A stretch of 64,000 bases of DNA, taken from positions 153,839-217,838 of the forward strand of contig DS999408.1 in NCBI GenBank assembly GCA_000158155.1, given 5' to 3'. Below are positions 1-14,672 of this stretch, piece after piece (position 1 is the first letter of the stretch; each line of letters begins with the position of its first letter). The translations under genes were made by a program, and so were the position numbers. Source of the stretch: a gamma proteobacterium NOR5-3. Lineage in GTDB: Bacteria; Pseudomonadota; Gammaproteobacteria; Pseudomonadales; Halieaceae. Under the pieces are notes generated by a model. The model saw only the letters and a list, made by a program, of their open reading frames with translations. It did not search any database and was not told the origin of the DNA.

Positions 1-1
1 C

Positions 2-301
2 TTGATGCCTAACCCTAAAACCGGAACCGTGACTCCAGACGTAGAAACGGCTGTGAAGAACGCGAAAGCGGGTCAGATGCGTTACCGCACCGACAAGAAC
101 GGCATCGTGCACGGCGGTATTGGCAAGATCAGCTTCGAGGCCGATGCTATTCGCGGCAACCTCGAGGCGGTGCTTGCTGATCTGCGCAAGGCCAAGCCGG
201 CGTCGTCCAAAGGGATTTATATGAGAAAGGTAACGCTGTCGACCACTATGGGTCCTGGCATTACCGTTGATCAGTCGTCTTTGGATGCGAAGCTCGCCTG
301 A
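2..301 (+). CDS. rplA: 50S ribosomal protein L1, C-terminal part
   Basis: The window opens inside rplA; only the last 99 codons are present, against about 230 for the family. L1 binds 23S rRNA at the mobile L1 stalk and helps release deacylated tRNA from the E site; in E. coli it also represses its own operon. The visible part starts at the conserved [14 protein letters not shown] segment and ends with the usual TMGPGITVD region. The reading frame is open to the window edge, so this is truncation by the window and not a pseudogene. rplJ follows after a 364-base leader, the standard rplKAJL-rpoBC order. Confidence 0.97.
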   Translation: MMPNPKTGTVTPDVETAVKNAKAGQMRYRTDKNGIVHGGIGKISFEADAIRGNLEAVLADLRKAKPASSKGIYMRKVTLSTTMGPGITVDQSSLDAKLA

Positions 302-490
302 GCGGTTTGATTTTTAGAATAAGGTGGCGGTCCTTCAAAAGAGGGCCGTTGCCGGGGTCGCTCAGGGACGAGTGATCGACGATGACAAATGCCGTAATCC
401 GGCCTTGTCGTCCTTTGATAAGGTCTCAGCAAAAGGCTGTCTGTACGCGTAAGTGTGCTGGTGTTGCCAGGCGCCGATGACCATCAAAGA

Positions 491-600
491 CCGTAGGTGT
501 GCTGTGAATCTTTGACCCTGTGGGGCAGTTTTGCAGCACTTAATCCAGCCGGTCGGCTGAGCCTGCGCAGATGGTGAGAAGATTCACCACATGAGTGGTG
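491..600 (+). promoter_or_regulatory. L10 leader (autoregulatory RNA upstream of rplJ)
   Basis: The 364-base gap between rplA and rplJ holds no gene. Its middle resembles the L10 leader RNA known from many bacteria, where the L10-L7/L12 complex binds and represses rplJL translation. Visible here are CCGTAGG (491-497) facing GCCTGCG (561-567), and an internal GTGCTG...CAGCAC pair (about 499-539) in the place of the known kinked stem. Downstream, GGTGA (573-577) can pair with TCACC (584-588), or CACCAC (585-590) with GTGGTG (595-600), but not both. The call rests on pattern recognition; no covariance-model search was possible. Confidence 0.65.
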
Positions 601-665
601 TCGCGTTGCCAAGTGCATAGCACGAAGCGCGCGGTGCCTGAGTAAGTAATCCAGGAGTATAACCA

Positions 666-1199
666 GTGGCAATTGGACTCGAAGACAAGAAAGCGATCGT
701 AGCTGAAGTTAACGAGACTGCCACCAGTGCTATGTCTCTCGTAATCGCTGATGCACGTGGTGTATCGGTAAGCGGGATGACAGCGCTGCGCAAGGATGCT
801 CGTGAAAGTCAGGTAACTCTGCGCGTTGTGCGCAACACCCTGGCCAAGCGTGCTCTGGAAGGAACCGACTATGAGTGTGTCAATGACGCGCTGGTAGGCC
901 CTTCATTGTTCGGATTTTCTATGGAAGATCCGGGCGCTGCGGCGAGACTCTTCAAGGACTTTGCGAAAGACAACAAAGCTTTTGAAGTGAAAGTACTGGC
1001 GGTGAGCGGCCAAATGCTGGGTGCGGATCAGTTGGATGTGCTGGCGACGTTGCCAACGCGCGATCAAGCGCTCTCGATGTTGATGAGTGTTATGAAAGCG
1101 CCGGTAACAAAGCTGGCTCAGACAATGAACGAAGTACCTGGAAAGTTGGTTCGCACACTGGCAGCAGTACGCGATCAGAAAGAGCAGGAAGCGGCCTAA
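666..1199 (+). CDS. rplJ: 50S ribosomal protein L10
   Basis: L10 forms the base of the ribosomal stalk: its N-terminal domain binds 23S rRNA together with L11 and its C-terminal helix carries L7/L12 dimers. The 177-residue product starts [14 protein letters not shown], close to Pseudomonas-type L10, and ends in the charged helix typical of the stalk anchor. The start is GTG, preceded by CCAGGAG at good spacing. It lies behind the L10 leader region and 63 bases ahead of rplL, so autogenous translational control is likely, by family precedent. Confidence 0.98.
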   Translation: MAIGLEDKKAIVAEVNETATSAMSLVIADARGVSVSGMTALRKDARESQVTLRVVRNTLAKRALEGTDYECVNDALVGPSLFGFSMEDPGAAARLFKDFAKDNKAFEVKVLAVSGQMLGADQLDVLATLPTRDQALSMLMSVMKAPVTKLAQTMNEVPGKLVRTLAAVRDQKEQEAA

Positions 1200-1262
1200 A
1201 CAGCACTTTTTGCATTCAGCCAGAATCCGCTAGCAATAGCAGAAGATTAGGAGATAGACCTC

Positions 1263-1640
1263 ATGGGTATGTCAAAAGACGACATTTTGACGGCAATCGC
1301 CGAGATGAGCGTAATGGAAGTTGTGGAGCTCATCGATGCAATGGAAGAGAAGTTTGGTGTAACAGCCGCTGCGGCAGTAGCAGCAGCGCCAGCAGCAGCT
1401 GGTGATGCCGGTGCAGCAGCAGAAGAGCAGACCGAGTTTGACGTAATGCTCACCGCTGCTGGTGACAAGAAAGTTAATGTCATCAAGGTTGTTCGCGCAG
1501 TAACTGGCCTTGGCCTGAAAGAAGCCAAAGGCCTCGTTGACGGCGCTCCTTCCGCAATCAAGGAAGGCGCCTCCAAAGACGAAGCAGAAGACATCAAGAA
1601 GCAGCTTGAAGAAGCTGGCGGCTCCGCGGAGCTCAAGTAA
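1263..1640 (+). CDS. rplL: 50S ribosomal protein L7/L12
   Basis: L7/L12 is the multicopy stalk protein that recruits and activates EF-Tu, EF-G and other translational GTPases. The 125-residue product has the family layout: an N-terminal dimerisation part, an Ala-rich hinge at about residues 37-55, and a C-terminal domain with [19 protein letters not shown] and the GLVDGAP helix. The Shine-Dalgarno TAGGAG (1248-1253) suits the ATG at 1263; a second in-frame ATG at 1269 is a less well placed alternative. It is followed by two hairpins before rpoB, as in E. coli, where an attenuator and RNase III site lie there. Confidence 0.98.
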   Translation: MGMSKDDILTAIAEMSVMEVVELIDAMEEKFGVTAAAAVAAAPAAAGDAGAAAEEQTEFDVMLTAAGDKKVNVIKVVRAVTGLGLKEAKGLVDGAPSAIKEGASKDEAEDIKKQLEEAGGSAELK

Positions 1641-1650
1641 TCTTGACGTC

Positions 1651-1706
1651 TGCCCGGGTGCGCCCGGGCAAAGAAAGGCTGGTGGGTATTTGCCCGCCGG
1701 CCTTTT
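1651..1706 (+). terminator. Tandem hairpins between rplL and rpoB (possible attenuator)
   Basis: Two adjacent stem-loops occupy the rplL-rpoB gap. The first is TGCCCGGG/CCCGGGCA with a 4-base loop (1651-1670). The second pairs 1674-1686 with 1693-1705, using two G-U pairs, and ends in TTTT. The short U-run suggests partial termination, which would lower rpoBC expression relative to rplJL. E. coli has a partial terminator and processing site in the same position; equivalence here is inferred. Confidence 0.55.
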
Positions 1707-1793
1707 CCCGCTTTAGCTGTTGTTGATTCGACGCTAGCGGAGAACGAATTTTTTTGGCCGCCGTTGGTTGGCTTTTAACGCTGGGGAGTACAG

Positions 1794-4700
1794 ATGCCTT
1801 ACTCGTACACTGAGAAAAAACGCATCCGCAAGGATTTCGGCACGATGCCGACAGTCATGGATGTGCCCTACCTGCTGGCGATACAGCTTGATTCGTATCG
1901 CAAGTTCACGCAGCAGGGCGTATCCCTGGAAGAGCGTCTGGACTATGGCCTGCATGCGGCCTTTAAGTCCGTGTTCCCGATTGTCAGCTACAGTGGCAAT
2001 GCTGCACTGGAGTACGTGGACTACCGTCTGGGTACTCCCGTTTTTGATGTCAGCGAATGCCAGCTGCGTGGCGTGACCTATTCCTGCTCGCTGCGGGTGA
2101 AGGTACGTCTGATCATTTACGATAAGGAAAGCTCGAACAAAACGATCAAGGACATCAAGGAGCAGGAAGTCTACATGGGCGAGATTCCGCTCATGACGGA
2201 CAACGGTACCTTCGTTATCAACGGTACTGAGCGGGTTATCGTTTCCCAGCTACACCGCTCTCCGGGCGTATTCTTTGATCATGACAAGGGTAAGACCCAT
2301 TCGTCGGGCAAGCTCCTGTATTCGGCTCGCATCATCCCTTACCGTGGTTCCTGGCTCGACTTTGAATTTGACCCCAAGGACATGGTTTTTGCCCGAATCG
2401 ATCGTCGCCGCAAGTTGCCGGCCACGATTCTTCTTCGGGCACTGGGATATGAGTCCGAAGAAATCCTTTCTATGTTCTACGATTTCAACGTTTTCACCGT
2501 AGACGCTGATGGCGGCTTCAATATGGAGCTGATCCCCGAGCGTTTGCGCGGAGACGTAGCCGCCTTCGATATTATGGTTGGCAAAAAAGTGATTGTGGAG
2601 CAGGGTCGTCGTATCACCGCTCGGCACATTCGTGAGCTCGAGAAGGCCGGTGCAAAAGAGCTTCCCGTACCCCCGGAGTATCTCCACGGCCGCGCCCTGG
2701 CTAAGAACATCGTCGACGAGAAAAGCGGCGAAGTGCTGTTTGAGTGCAATACCGAGGTCAGTGAAGAGGTTTTAACCCAGCTTGCCGACGCTAAGATCAC
2801 CACAATTGAGACCTTGTATACCAACGAACTCGATTGCGGACCGTTTATCTCCCATACCCTGCGCCAGGACTCCACGCGCAACGAACTCGAGGCACTGGTC
2901 GAGATTTATCGCATGATGCGTCCCGGTGAGCCGCCGACTAAAGAGTCAGCGGAGAACCTGTTCCAGAACCTTTTCTTCTCATCAGATCGCTACGACCTCT
3001 CGGGTGTTGGACGTATGAAGTTCAACCGTCGCCTGGGTCGGGAGGAGATTGTGGGTGAGGGCACGCTGTCCCGTGAGGACATCGTGGATGTACTGCAGAC
3101 GCTGGTGGGTATTCGCAACGGTAAAGGTATGGTCGATGATATCGATCACCTGGGTAACCGTCGTATCCGTAGCGTGGGCGAGATGGCGGAGAACCAGTTC
3201 CGCGTAGGTCTAGTCCGAGTAGAGCGCGCAGTGAAAGAGCGCCTGTCCATGGCTGAGAGCGAAGGCTTGATGCCGCAGGATCTGATTAACGCCAAGCCCG
3301 TGTCGGCTGCGGTTAAAGAGTTCTTTGGTTCCAGTCAGCTGTCGCAGTTTATGGACCAGAACAACCCGCTGTCGGAAGTTACTCACAAGCGCCGCGTATC
3401 GGCCTTGGGGCCAGGCGGTCTTACGCGAGAGCGCGCGGGCTTTGAGGTTCGCGACGTACATCCGACACACTACGGTCGGGTCTGTCCTATTGAGACACCG
3501 GAAGGCCCGAACATCGGCCTGATCAACTCCCTGGCAGTCTATGCCCGCACCAACGAGTACGGATTCCTGGAGAGCCCTTACCGCAAGGTTGTAGATGGTG
3601 TCGTTACCGATGACATTGAGTATCTTTCAGCGATCAACGAAGCCGAGCACGTGATTGCCCAGGCCTCTGCGGAACTTGACAGCAAGAACCGCTTTGTTGA
3701 CGAGTTGATTGCAGTACGTCACCTGAATGAATTTACGGTGATGGATCCGGATCGTGTTGATTACATGGACGTTTCACCACAACAGATTGTGTCCGTGGCG
3801 GCGGCGTTGATTCCGTTCCTCGAGCACGATGACGCCAACCGCGCCTTGATGGGTTCGAACATGCAGCGCCAGGCGGTGCCTACGCTGCGCAGTGAGAAGC
3901 CCCTTGTCGGTACCGGCATGGAGCGGTTTGTGGCCGCCGATTCGGGCGTATGTGTGGTAGCCAAGCGTCCGGGTGTTATCGACTCTGTTGATGCCAGCCG
4001 TATTGTGGTGCGTGTGGACGACTCGGAGGTGGGTCCTGGTGAAGCGCCGGTCGATATTTACAATTTGACCAAGTACACCCGCTCTAACCAGAACACCTGT
4101 ATCAACCAGCGTCCTATTGTGGGTCGCGGAGATTCGGTGGCGCGGGGCGATATCCTCGCAGACGGTCCGTCCATTGATTTGGGTGAGCTGGCTCTTGGGC
4201 AGAATATGCGCATCGCATTCATGCCCTGGAATGGCTACAACTTCGAAGACTCGATCCTTGTATCAGAGCGAGTTGTCAAGGAAGACCGCTTTACAACCAT
4301 TCACATTCAAGAGCTCACCTGTATTGCCCGTGATACCAAGCTCGGATCTGAAGAGATCTCTGCCGACATTCCTAACGTAGGGGAGGGCGCACTGTCCAAC
4401 CTGGATGAGTCGGGAATTGTCTACATCGGTGCGGAAGTGGATGCCGGGGACATACTGGTCGGTAAAGTGACTCCCAAGGGCGAAACGCAGCTGACTCCAG
4501 AAGAGAAGCTCCTGCGTGCGATCTTTGGTGAGAAAGCGTCGGATGTGAAAGACACCTCTCTGCGTGTGCCTTCGAGTACCAAGGGTACGGTTATCGACGT
4601 GCAGGTATTTACCCGTGATGGGCTTGAGAAAGATGCTCGTGCGAAGCACATCGAAAAGACTCAGCTTGATGAGTACCGCAAGGATCTCAAAGAAGAGTTC

Positions 4701-5867
4701 CGCATCTATGAAGAAGCGACGTACTCCTGGCTTGGTAACCTTATCAAGGGTGCCAAGACGGTTAGCGGTGGCGGACTCTCCAAGGGAACCCAGCTGACGG
4801 ATGCCGTGCTTGCTGAACTGGATCGCGAGCAGTGGTTCAAGCTCAAGCTCGACAACGCCGAGTTGAATGACGCTCTTGCGTCAGCGCAAAACCAGCTCGA
4901 AGAGCAGAACAAGCACCTCGAAGAGCGTTTTGAAGACAAGAAGAACAAGCTTCAGAGTGGCGATGACCTTGCGCCCGGCGTGCTCAAGATCGTCAAGGTT
5001 TACCTTGCGGTCAAGCGTCGCATCCAGCCAGGCGACAAGATGGCCGGTCGTCACGGTAACAAGGGTGTGATCTCGGTGATTATGCCGGTTGAAGACATGC
5101 CCTATGACGAAAATGGTGAGCCGGTTGATATCGTGCTGAACCCGCTGGGTGTACCGTCACGCATGAACGTGGGGCAGATTCTTGAAACCCACCTGGGCAT
5201 GGCCGCACGGGGTCTTGGAAACAAGATCAACGAAATGCTTGAGGAGCAGCGCAAGACGGCTGATATCCGAAAGTTCCTCGAAAGCATCTATAACAACGGT
5301 GCGGGTCGTGGTGCGGACATCAAGGGTCTGAACGACGGTGAAGTGCTCGAGTTGGCCAAGAACCTCACCGCAGGCGTTCCCATGGCGACTCCCGCTTTTG
5401 ATGGCGCTGCAGAAGAGTCCATTAAAGAGCTGCTGGAACTTGCCGGCATGAACGAGAGCGGTCAGGTTCGGTTGTACGACGGTCGTACAGGGGATGCCTT
5501 CGATCGCGACGTGACCGTGGGCTATATGTATATGCTCAAGCTCAACCACCTGGTGGATGACAAGATGCACGCACGTTCCACCGGATCCTACAGCCTTGTT
5601 ACCCAGCAGCCGCTGGGTGGTAAGGCCCAGTTTGGTGGTCAGCGCTTTGGAGAGATGGAGGTCTGGGCTTTGGAAGCTTACGGCGCGGCCTACACTCTGC
5701 AGGAGATGCTGACGGTCAAGTCGGATGACGTGGCGGGTCGTACGAAGATGTACAAAAACATTGTCGATGGTGACCATCGCATGGAGCCGGGTATGCCCGA
5801 GTCCTTCAATGTGCTCGTAAAGGAAATTCGCTCCCTCGGTATCGATATCGAGTTGGAAAGCGAATAA
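1794..5867 (+). CDS. rpoB: DNA-directed RNA polymerase subunit beta
   Basis: Beta subunit of RNA polymerase, 1357 residues (E. coli 1342). It forms one side of the active-site cleft and binds rifampicin. The rifampicin-pocket region is seen near residues 510-545: [13 protein letters not shown], then THKRR and SALGPGG, with the usual sensitive-type residues. The C-terminal part has RQPGDK-like and [24 protein letters not shown] segments typical of the clamp contact. The start ATG has GGGGAG eight to ten bases upstream. rpoC follows after 73 bases in the same transcription unit. Confidence 0.99.
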   Translation: MPYSYTEKKRIRKDFGTMPTVMDVPYLLAIQLDSYRKFTQQGVSLEERLDYGLHAAFKSVFPIVSYSGNAALEYVDYRLGTPVFDVSECQLRGVTYSCSLRVKVRLIIYDKESSNKTIKDIKEQEVYMGEIPLMTDNGTFVINGTERVIVSQLHRSPGVFFDHDKGKTHSSGKLLYSARIIPYRGSWLDFEFDPKDMVFARIDRRRKLPATILLRALGYESEEILSMFYDFNVFTVDADGGFNMELIPERLRGDVAAFDIMVGKKVIVEQGRRITARHIRELEKAGAKELPVPPEYLHGRALAKNIVDEKSGEVLFECNTEVSEEVLTQLADAKITTIETLYTNELDCGPFISHTLRQDSTRNELEALVEIYRMMRPGEPPTKESAENLFQNLFFSSDRYDLSGVGRMKFNRRLGREEIVGEGTLSREDIVDVLQTLVGIRNGKGMVDDIDHLGNRRIRSVGEMAENQFRVGLVRVERAVKERLSMAESEGLMPQDLINAKPVSAAVKEFFGSSQLSQFMDQNNPLSEVTHKRRVSALGPGGLTRERAGFEVRDVHPTHYGRVCPIETPEGPNIGLINSLAVYARTNEYGFLESPYRKVVDGVVTDDIEYLSAINEAEHVIAQASAELDSKNRFVDELIAVRHLNEFTVMDPDRVDYMDVSPQQIVSVAAALIPFLEHDDANRALMGSNMQRQAVPTLRSEKPLVGTGMERFVAADSGVCVVAKRPGVIDSVDASRIVVRVDDSEVGPGEAPVDIYNLTKYTRSNQNTCINQRPIVGRGDSVARGDILADGPSIDLGELALGQNMRIAFMPWNGYNFEDSILVSERVVKEDRFTTIHIQELTCIARDTKLGSEEISADIPNVGEGALSNLDESGIVYIGAEVDAGDILVGKVTPKGETQLTPEEKLLRAIFGEKASDVKDTSLRVPSSTKGTVIDVQVFTRDGLEKDARAKHIEKTQLDEYRKDLKEEFRIYEEATYSWLGNLIKGAKTVSGGGLSKGTQLTDAVLAELDREQWFKLKLDNAELNDALASAQNQLEEQNKHLEERFEDKKNKLQSGDDLAPGVLKIVKVYLAVKRRIQPGDKMAGRHGNKGVISVIMPVEDMPYDENGEPVDIVLNPLGVPSRMNVGQILETHLGMAARGLGNKINEMLEEQRKTADIRKFLESIYNNGAGRGADIKGLNDGEVLELAKNLTAGVPMATPAFDGAAEESIKELLELAGMNESGQVRLYDGRTGDAFDRDVTVGYMYMLKLNHLVDDKMHARSTGSYSLVTQQPLGGKAQFGGQRFGEMEVWALEAYGAAYTLQEMLTVKSDDVAGRTKMYKNIVDGDHRMEPGMPESFNVLVKEIRSLGIDIELESE

Positions 5868-5940
5868 CACATTAAGGAATCGGTAGTCGGTCGCCCTTTG
5901 GGCGGCCGGCACGGCAAGAACACCTCGTGGAGGAAATGCC

Positions 5941-10164
<4,224 letters not shown>

Positions 10165-10208
10165 GCTCGTGAGCTGAAACTGCATTGCCTCTGTAGAGGC
10201 TCGCAAAG

Positions 10209-10241
10209 CGGCGACTGTTAACAGCAGCGCCGTTTTTTTTT
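10209..10241 (+). terminator. Rho-independent terminator after rpoC
   Basis: CGGCG/CGCCG arms (10209-10213 and 10228-10232) enclose a second CTGTT/AACAG pairing, and nine T residues follow directly. This is a canonical intrinsic terminator 45 bases after the rpoC stop codon and marks the end of the rplJL-rpoBC transcript. Confidence 0.9.
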
Positions 10242-10298
10242 GCGCGTTGAGAGACGTGATGCCTTCAGTCTGTGAGCTGCTTATCGAATTAATCGTTA

Positions 10299-10326
10299 TT
10301 GACCTACCGCATGCGTAGTCTACGCT
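10299..10326 (+). promoter_or_regulatory. Possible promoter for the exported protein gene
   Basis: TTGACC and TACGCT are separated by 16 bases, about 55 bases ahead of the next start codon and just after the rpoC terminator. The -35 element is good and the -10 is mediocre. Because the terminator isolates the downstream gene, a promoter is expected here, but this particular assignment is tentative. Confidence 0.4.
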
Positions 10327-10382
10327 GAGGTTACCTCACGGCATTTTTTGCCGCGAGCTTATCCATAAAAAGGACAATAATT

Positions 10383-11138
10383 ATGAAGATAAGATTTGCT
10401 AGTGTGGCTCTCGGCGCAGGTATGTGTTCTCTCGTTGGTTTGCCCGTGCAGGCGGATCATCATATGGAAATGCAGTTTGCGCCTGCTCATATGATGACTT
10501 GCGAGTATAACGACGGTAAAGGGCCGAAGGATCTTGATAAGCTGACTAAGGCGTTCACAAAGTGGGCCAAGAACAACTCTGAGAACTACACTTACTACAT
10601 TTTGACGCCGGCGTTTCACGAAGGCGCGCAGTGGGATTTCGCGTGGCTTGGGAGTTGGACCAGTGGTGCGGGTATGGGCAGTGGTTACGACGCTTGGATG
10701 GCTGATGACGATGGTGTCGGCGCTATGTTTGCGGATGTTGGCTCGTGCGGCGCCTCTATGGCGTCCGTGACGCCAATCACCATGCCGGATCAGGACGGTC
10801 CCTGGGATAGCGGTGTGGTGTGGTTCTCCCGCTGCAACATCGACGACAACGCTGGCTTGGCCGATGCCATTGGTGCTCATCGCACAATGTCCAAGGCTAT
10901 GTCTGAGATGGGGCAAGTCTCGGCGAGTTGGGCGTTTCTCCCGGCCCTGGGCTTTGGTGATGTTGAGTTTGACTATTATCACGCGCAGGCCTGGCCCTCT
11001 TATTCGCAGCTAGGCAATGGTTTTGACGCCTACTTTAATAAGGGGGGATGGAAGACTCAGGCAGCAGCGCAAAAGGATGTCGTAGAGTGCAGTTCGCCGA
11101 ATCTATATGATTTTCGCACCATGCATACACCTAACTAG
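10383..11138 (+). CDS. Exported protein of unknown function with an internal duplication
   Basis: I do not recognise a named family. The 251-residue product has a classical signal peptide (KIR start, hydrophobic core, PVQA cleavage site near residue 24), so the mature protein should be periplasmic or secreted. Two similar halves are visible: C40...W61...TP at 75-76...WLGSW...GYDAW (102-105), and C151...W183...LP...AW...GFDAYF (213-218). The cysteine-to-DA distance is 63 in the first half and 64 in the second, and each half has a second cysteine (122 and 236), suggesting one disulfide per half. A Shine-Dalgarno AAAAGGAC precedes the ATG. It sits alone between the rpo and str operons, an unusual place for an exported protein. 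Existence as a gene is well supported; function is unknown. Confidence 0.85.
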   Translation: MKIRFASVALGAGMCSLVGLPVQADHHMEMQFAPAHMMTCEYNDGKGPKDLDKLTKAFTKWAKNNSENYTYYILTPAFHEGAQWDFAWLGSWTSGAGMGSGYDAWMADDDGVGAMFADVGSCGASMASVTPITMPDQDGPWDSGVVWFSRCNIDDNAGLADAIGAHRTMSKAMSEMGQVSASWAFLPALGFGDVEFDYYHAQAWPSYSQLGNGFDAYFNKGGWKTQAAAQKDVVECSSPNLYDFRTMHTPN

Positions 11139-11276
11139 GGGGGCCGCGGGCAGTTTTCGCAGGTCATGCATACTCCTGCGATTACTGACCGCAAACTTGA
11201 CCGCGCAGGGAGTTTTGCAGGTCCACCATAGCGCGGTGTTTTCGTTCAAACGCCTCTTGTAGGCACACAGATATTG

Positions 11277-11305
11277 TTGACTCCCCAGCATGGCATCTAT
11301 AGAAT
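11277..11305 (+). promoter_or_regulatory. Promoter of the str operon (rpsL-rpsG-fusA-tuf)
   Basis: TTGACT and TAGAAT are exactly 17 bases apart, followed by the GC-rich discriminator GCCGCCTCC. A transcript would start about 130 bases ahead of rpsL. The rest of the 304-base gap after the exported protein gene holds no gene; a small hairpin CGCAGG/CCTGCG lies at 11158-11180. The discriminator resembles those of the S10, alpha and L21 promoters in this window. Confidence 0.8.
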
Positions 11306-11442
11306 GCCGCCTCCTTTTTATGGAGGGCGGTTTGTCTTTGCCCGTCCACCCTTAGCGAGCGTCTACGTGTTTTGCTTGTTAAGTGCGTGGTCTGAATAAG
11401 AGGCAAACCCCTTCTTTTTGGTGAGACTGGAGTTCGGTATTA

Positions 11443-11814
11443 ATGGCAACAATTAACCAGCTGGTGCGTAAGCCGCGCAAGCGCAAGATCGAAAAGAGTG
11501 ATGTTCCTGCTCTTCAGGGCTGCCCCCAGCGACGCGGCGTATGCACCCGTGTTTATACAACAACACCAAAGAAGCCGAACTCTGCGCTGCGCAAGGTTTG
11601 TCGTGTGCGTCTGACAAACGGCTTCGAAGTGTCATCGTACATCGGTGGTGAAGGCCACAATCTGCAGGAGCACAGCGTGGTCCTGATTCGTGGTGGTCGT
11701 GTTAAGGACCTCCCGGGTGTGCGTTATCACACCGTTCGTGGAAGCCTGGATACATCTGGCGTTGCCGATCGTAAGAACGGCCGCTCCAAGTACGGCGCCA
11801 AGCGACCTAAGTAA
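11443..11814 (+). CDS. rpsL: 30S ribosomal protein S12
   Basis: S12 lies at the decoding centre and controls translational accuracy. The product is 123 residues. The streptomycin-relevant loops [12 protein letters not shown] (around residue 43) and [13 protein letters not shown] (around residue 88) carry the lysines found in sensitive wild types. The Shine-Dalgarno region is weak (GACTGGAG about 14 bases upstream), but the start matches the family N-terminus [11 protein letters not shown]. First gene of the str operon. Confidence 0.98.
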   Translation: MATINQLVRKPRKRKIEKSDVPALQGCPQRRGVCTRVYTTTPKKPNSALRKVCRVRLTNGFEVSSYIGGEGHNLQEHSVVLIRGGRVKDLPGVRYHTVRGSLDTSGVADRKNGRSKYGAKRPK

Positions 11815-12006
11815 GAATATCCACCGCTGCCAGACCTCGGTGAGGCTTGCGGATATAGGCTGCCTGTAAAGTAGCAGCTAAAGTAGTAGCCCGGAGAATG
11901 ATGGTCATTTTTCGGTGACAACGTAGTAAGGCCGGATCTCTGCCGCCCCCCGCCTATCCGGTGGCAGGACGGTATCCGGATCACCTGAAGAAAATAGGAA
12001 TACACC

Positions 12007-12477
12007 ATGCCAAGAAGAAGAGTGGTAGCCAAGCGTGAAGTGCTGCCTGATCCCAAGTTCAAAAATGTCACCCTCGCAAAGTTCATGAATCACGTAATGA
12101 TCAGCGGCAAGAAGTCTGTTGCCGAAGGCATTGTTTACGGTGCTCTGGATCTCGTTAAAGAGCGCGCAGGCAAAGACCCTATCGAAGTGTTTGATGAGGC
12201 GCTGGAGAATATCGCGCCTATGGTTGAGGTGAAGTCTCGACGTGTGGGTGGTGCGACTTACCAGGTGCCTGTGGAAGTGCGTCCTTCGCGTCGTATCGCG
12301 CTGTCTATGCGCTGGCTCGTAGAGTACTCCCGTAACCGCGGCGAAAAATCCATGCGTCAGCGTTTGGCGGGTGAGATTCTTGATGCGTCGCAGGGCAAAG
12401 GTAATGCCGTGAAGAAGCGTGAAGATGTTCACCGTATGGCTGAAGCCAACAAGGCATTCTCTCACTTCCGATTCTAG
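12007..12477 (+). CDS. rpsG: 30S ribosomal protein S7
   Basis: S7 nucleates assembly of the 30S head by binding the 3' major domain of 16S rRNA. The 156-residue product starts [17 protein letters not shown], as in the family, after AATAGGAA. A 192-base gap separates it from rpsL, longer than usual within this operon. In E. coli the rpsL-rpsG gap carries the S7 autoregulatory site, and the gap here is rich in possible stems, so a similar role is plausible but not shown. Confidence 0.98.
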   Translation: MPRRRVVAKREVLPDPKFKNVTLAKFMNHVMISGKKSVAEGIVYGALDLVKERAGKDPIEVFDEALENIAPMVEVKSRRVGGATYQVPVEVRPSRRIALSMRWLVEYSRNRGEKSMRQRLAGEILDASQGKGNAVKKREDVHRMAEANKAFSHFRF

Positions 12478-12510
12478 GTTTTCTAACCTTTCGATTACCG
12501 GGACAGTAAC

Positions 12511-14610
12511 GTGGCTCGTAAGACTCCTATCGGTCGCTATCGAAACATCGGTATCGTTGCGCACGTGGACGCGGGTAAAACCACGACCACGGAGCGTGTT
12601 CTGTTCTATACCGGCCTGTCGCACAAGATCGGTGAGGTCCATGATGGCGCGGCCACCATGGACTGGATGGAACAGGAGCAGGAGCGGGGCATAACAATCA
12701 CCTCTGCTGCTACCACCTGCTTCTGGCAGGGAATGGACAAGCAGTTTGAGCAGCATCGTATCAATATCATTGATACGCCCGGACACGTTGACTTCACGAT
12801 CGAAGTAGAGCGCTCATTGCGGGTGCTCGATGGTGCGGTAGTTGTCCTCTGCGGATCCTCCGGCGTACAACCTCAAACGGAAACTGTTTGGCGTCAGGCC
12901 AACAAGTATCACGTTCCCCGCATGGTGTTCGTGAACAAAATGGACCGTGCCGGTGCTGATTTCCATAGTGTGATCGAACAGTTAAAAGAGCGGCTGGGTG
13001 CTAACCCGGTGCCGCTGCAAATGACCATTGGCGCTGAAGAGCAGTTCAAGGGCGTTGTCGACCTGGTGAAGAACAAAGCGATCTTCTGGAACGAAGGCGA
13101 CATGGGCATGACTTTTGAGTATGCCGAAGTGCCCGAGGACATCCGCGCAGAAGTTGCAGAAATGCGCGAGTATCTTGTGGAGGCTGCAGCAGAAGCCAAT
13201 GACGAGCTCATGGATAAGTATCTCGAAGGTGGAGAGCTTACCGAGCAAGAGATCAAGGCGGGCATCCGGGCGCGCACCCTCGCCAGTGAAATTGTTCCCG
13301 TTCTGGGCGGTTCGGCATTCAAGAACAAAGGCGTTCAAGCGGTGCTTGATGCGGTCATTGAATACATGCCTGCACCAACGGAAGTAAAGGCTATCGAGGG
13401 GACGCTGGACGACGGCGAGACCGTCGAAGAGCGTGAGGCGGACGATTCCGCACCCTTTGCGGCCCTGGCTTTTAAGATAGCCACGGACCCTTTTGTGGGC
13501 ACGCTGACTTTCTTCCGGGTCTATTCCGGCAAACTGGAGAGCGGCACCGCGGTATTCAATTCCGTAAAAGGCAAAAAAGAGCGCGTCGGCCGCATGGTGC
13601 AGATGCACTCAAATTCGCGCGAAGAAATCAAAGAGGTGCTTGCGGGTGATATCGCCGCGGCGGTGGGCTTAAAGGATGTCACCACTGGGGACACTTTGTG
13701 CTCGCAGGACAGACCGATCATCCTTGAGCGTATGGAGTTTCCTGAGCCAGTTATCTCTGTGGCGGTAGAACCAAAATCTACGGCAGACCAGGAGAAGATG
13801 GGTGTAGCGCTGGGTAAGCTCTCGCAGGAAGACCCGTCTTTTCGTGTTAAGACCGACGAGGAAACAGGCCAGACGATCATTTCGGGTATGGGCGAGTTGC
13901 ACCTGGATATCATCGTTGACCGTATGCGCCGGGAGTTCAGTGTCGAGGCTAACATTGGCAAGCCGCAGGTCGCCTATCGCGAGGCGATACGAAACACATC
14001 AGAAATTGAAGGCAAGTTTGTGCGTCAATCCGGGGGGCGCGGCCAGTACGGTCACGTCTGGGTCCGCTTTGAGCCCGCAGAAGATGCCAATGCTGACGGT
14101 CTGGAATTTGTAAACGAGATTGTCGGTGGGACGGTGCCCCGGGAGTACATCCCCGCAGTGCAAAAAGGCATCGAAGAACAAATGCAAAACGGCGTGTTGG
14201 CGGGATATCCGCTGCTGGGTCTCAAGGCAACGCTTTACGACGGTTCCTTCCACGATGTGGATTCCAATGAGATGGCCTTTAAGATCGCTGCCTCCATGGC
14301 AACCAAGAAGCTTGCCCAAGAGGGCGGCGCCGTGTTGTTGGAGCCCATCATGAAGGTTGAGGTGGTTACCCCGGAAGAGAATATGGGCGACGTTGTGGGT
14401 GATCTTAACCGTCGCCGGGGCATGATCGTTGGCATGGACGAGAACCCCTCAGGCAAGGTGATTAACGCGGACGTGCCCTTGGCCGAGATGTTTGGTTATG
14501 CCACGGATCTGCGCAGCGCGACCCAGGGCCGAGCGACCTACACCATGGAATTTTTACAGTACGCTGAAGCGCCTAACAACGTGGCCCAGGCAATTATTTC
14601 CAAAAATTAG
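12511..14610 (+). CDS. fusA: Elongation factor G
   Basis: EF-G is the GTPase that drives translocation and, with RRF, ribosome recycling. The 699-residue product has the G1 motif AHVDAGKTT near residue 18, G3 DTPGHVDF near 88 and G4 NKMD near 142, followed by domains II-V, ending with the domain IV/V segments RGQYGHVW and [12 protein letters not shown]. The start is GTG. It is 33 bases after rpsG and 62 bases ahead of tuf, the conserved str order. Confidence 0.99.
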   Translation: MARKTPIGRYRNIGIVAHVDAGKTTTTERVLFYTGLSHKIGEVHDGAATMDWMEQEQERGITITSAATTCFWQGMDKQFEQHRINIIDTPGHVDFTIEVERSLRVLDGAVVVLCGSSGVQPQTETVWRQANKYHVPRMVFVNKMDRAGADFHSVIEQLKERLGANPVPLQMTIGAEEQFKGVVDLVKNKAIFWNEGDMGMTFEYAEVPEDIRAEVAEMREYLVEAAAEANDELMDKYLEGGELTEQEIKAGIRARTLASEIVPVLGGSAFKNKGVQAVLDAVIEYMPAPTEVKAIEGTLDDGETVEEREADDSAPFAALAFKIATDPFVGTLTFFRVYSGKLESGTAVFNSVKGKKERVGRMVQMHSNSREEIKEVLAGDIAAAVGLKDVTTGDTLCSQDRPIILERMEFPEPVISVAVEPKSTADQEKMGVALGKLSQEDPSFRVKTDEETGQTIISGMGELHLDIIVDRMRREFSVEANIGKPQVAYREAIRNTSEIEGKFVRQSGGRGQYGHVWVRFEPAEDANADGLEFVNEIVGGTVPREYIPAVQKGIEEQMQNGVLAGYPLLGLKATLYDGSFHDVDSNEMAFKIAASMATKKLAQEGGAVLLEPIMKVEVVTPEENMGDVVGDLNRRRGMIVGMDENPSGKVINADVPLAEMFGYATDLRSATQGRATYTMEFLQYAEAPNNVAQAIISKN

Positions 14611-14672
14611 ATCAACTGATGTTTCCAAGAGCTATACCGACTAAGCAAAACTTACTGGAGAGGTGAATTAAA

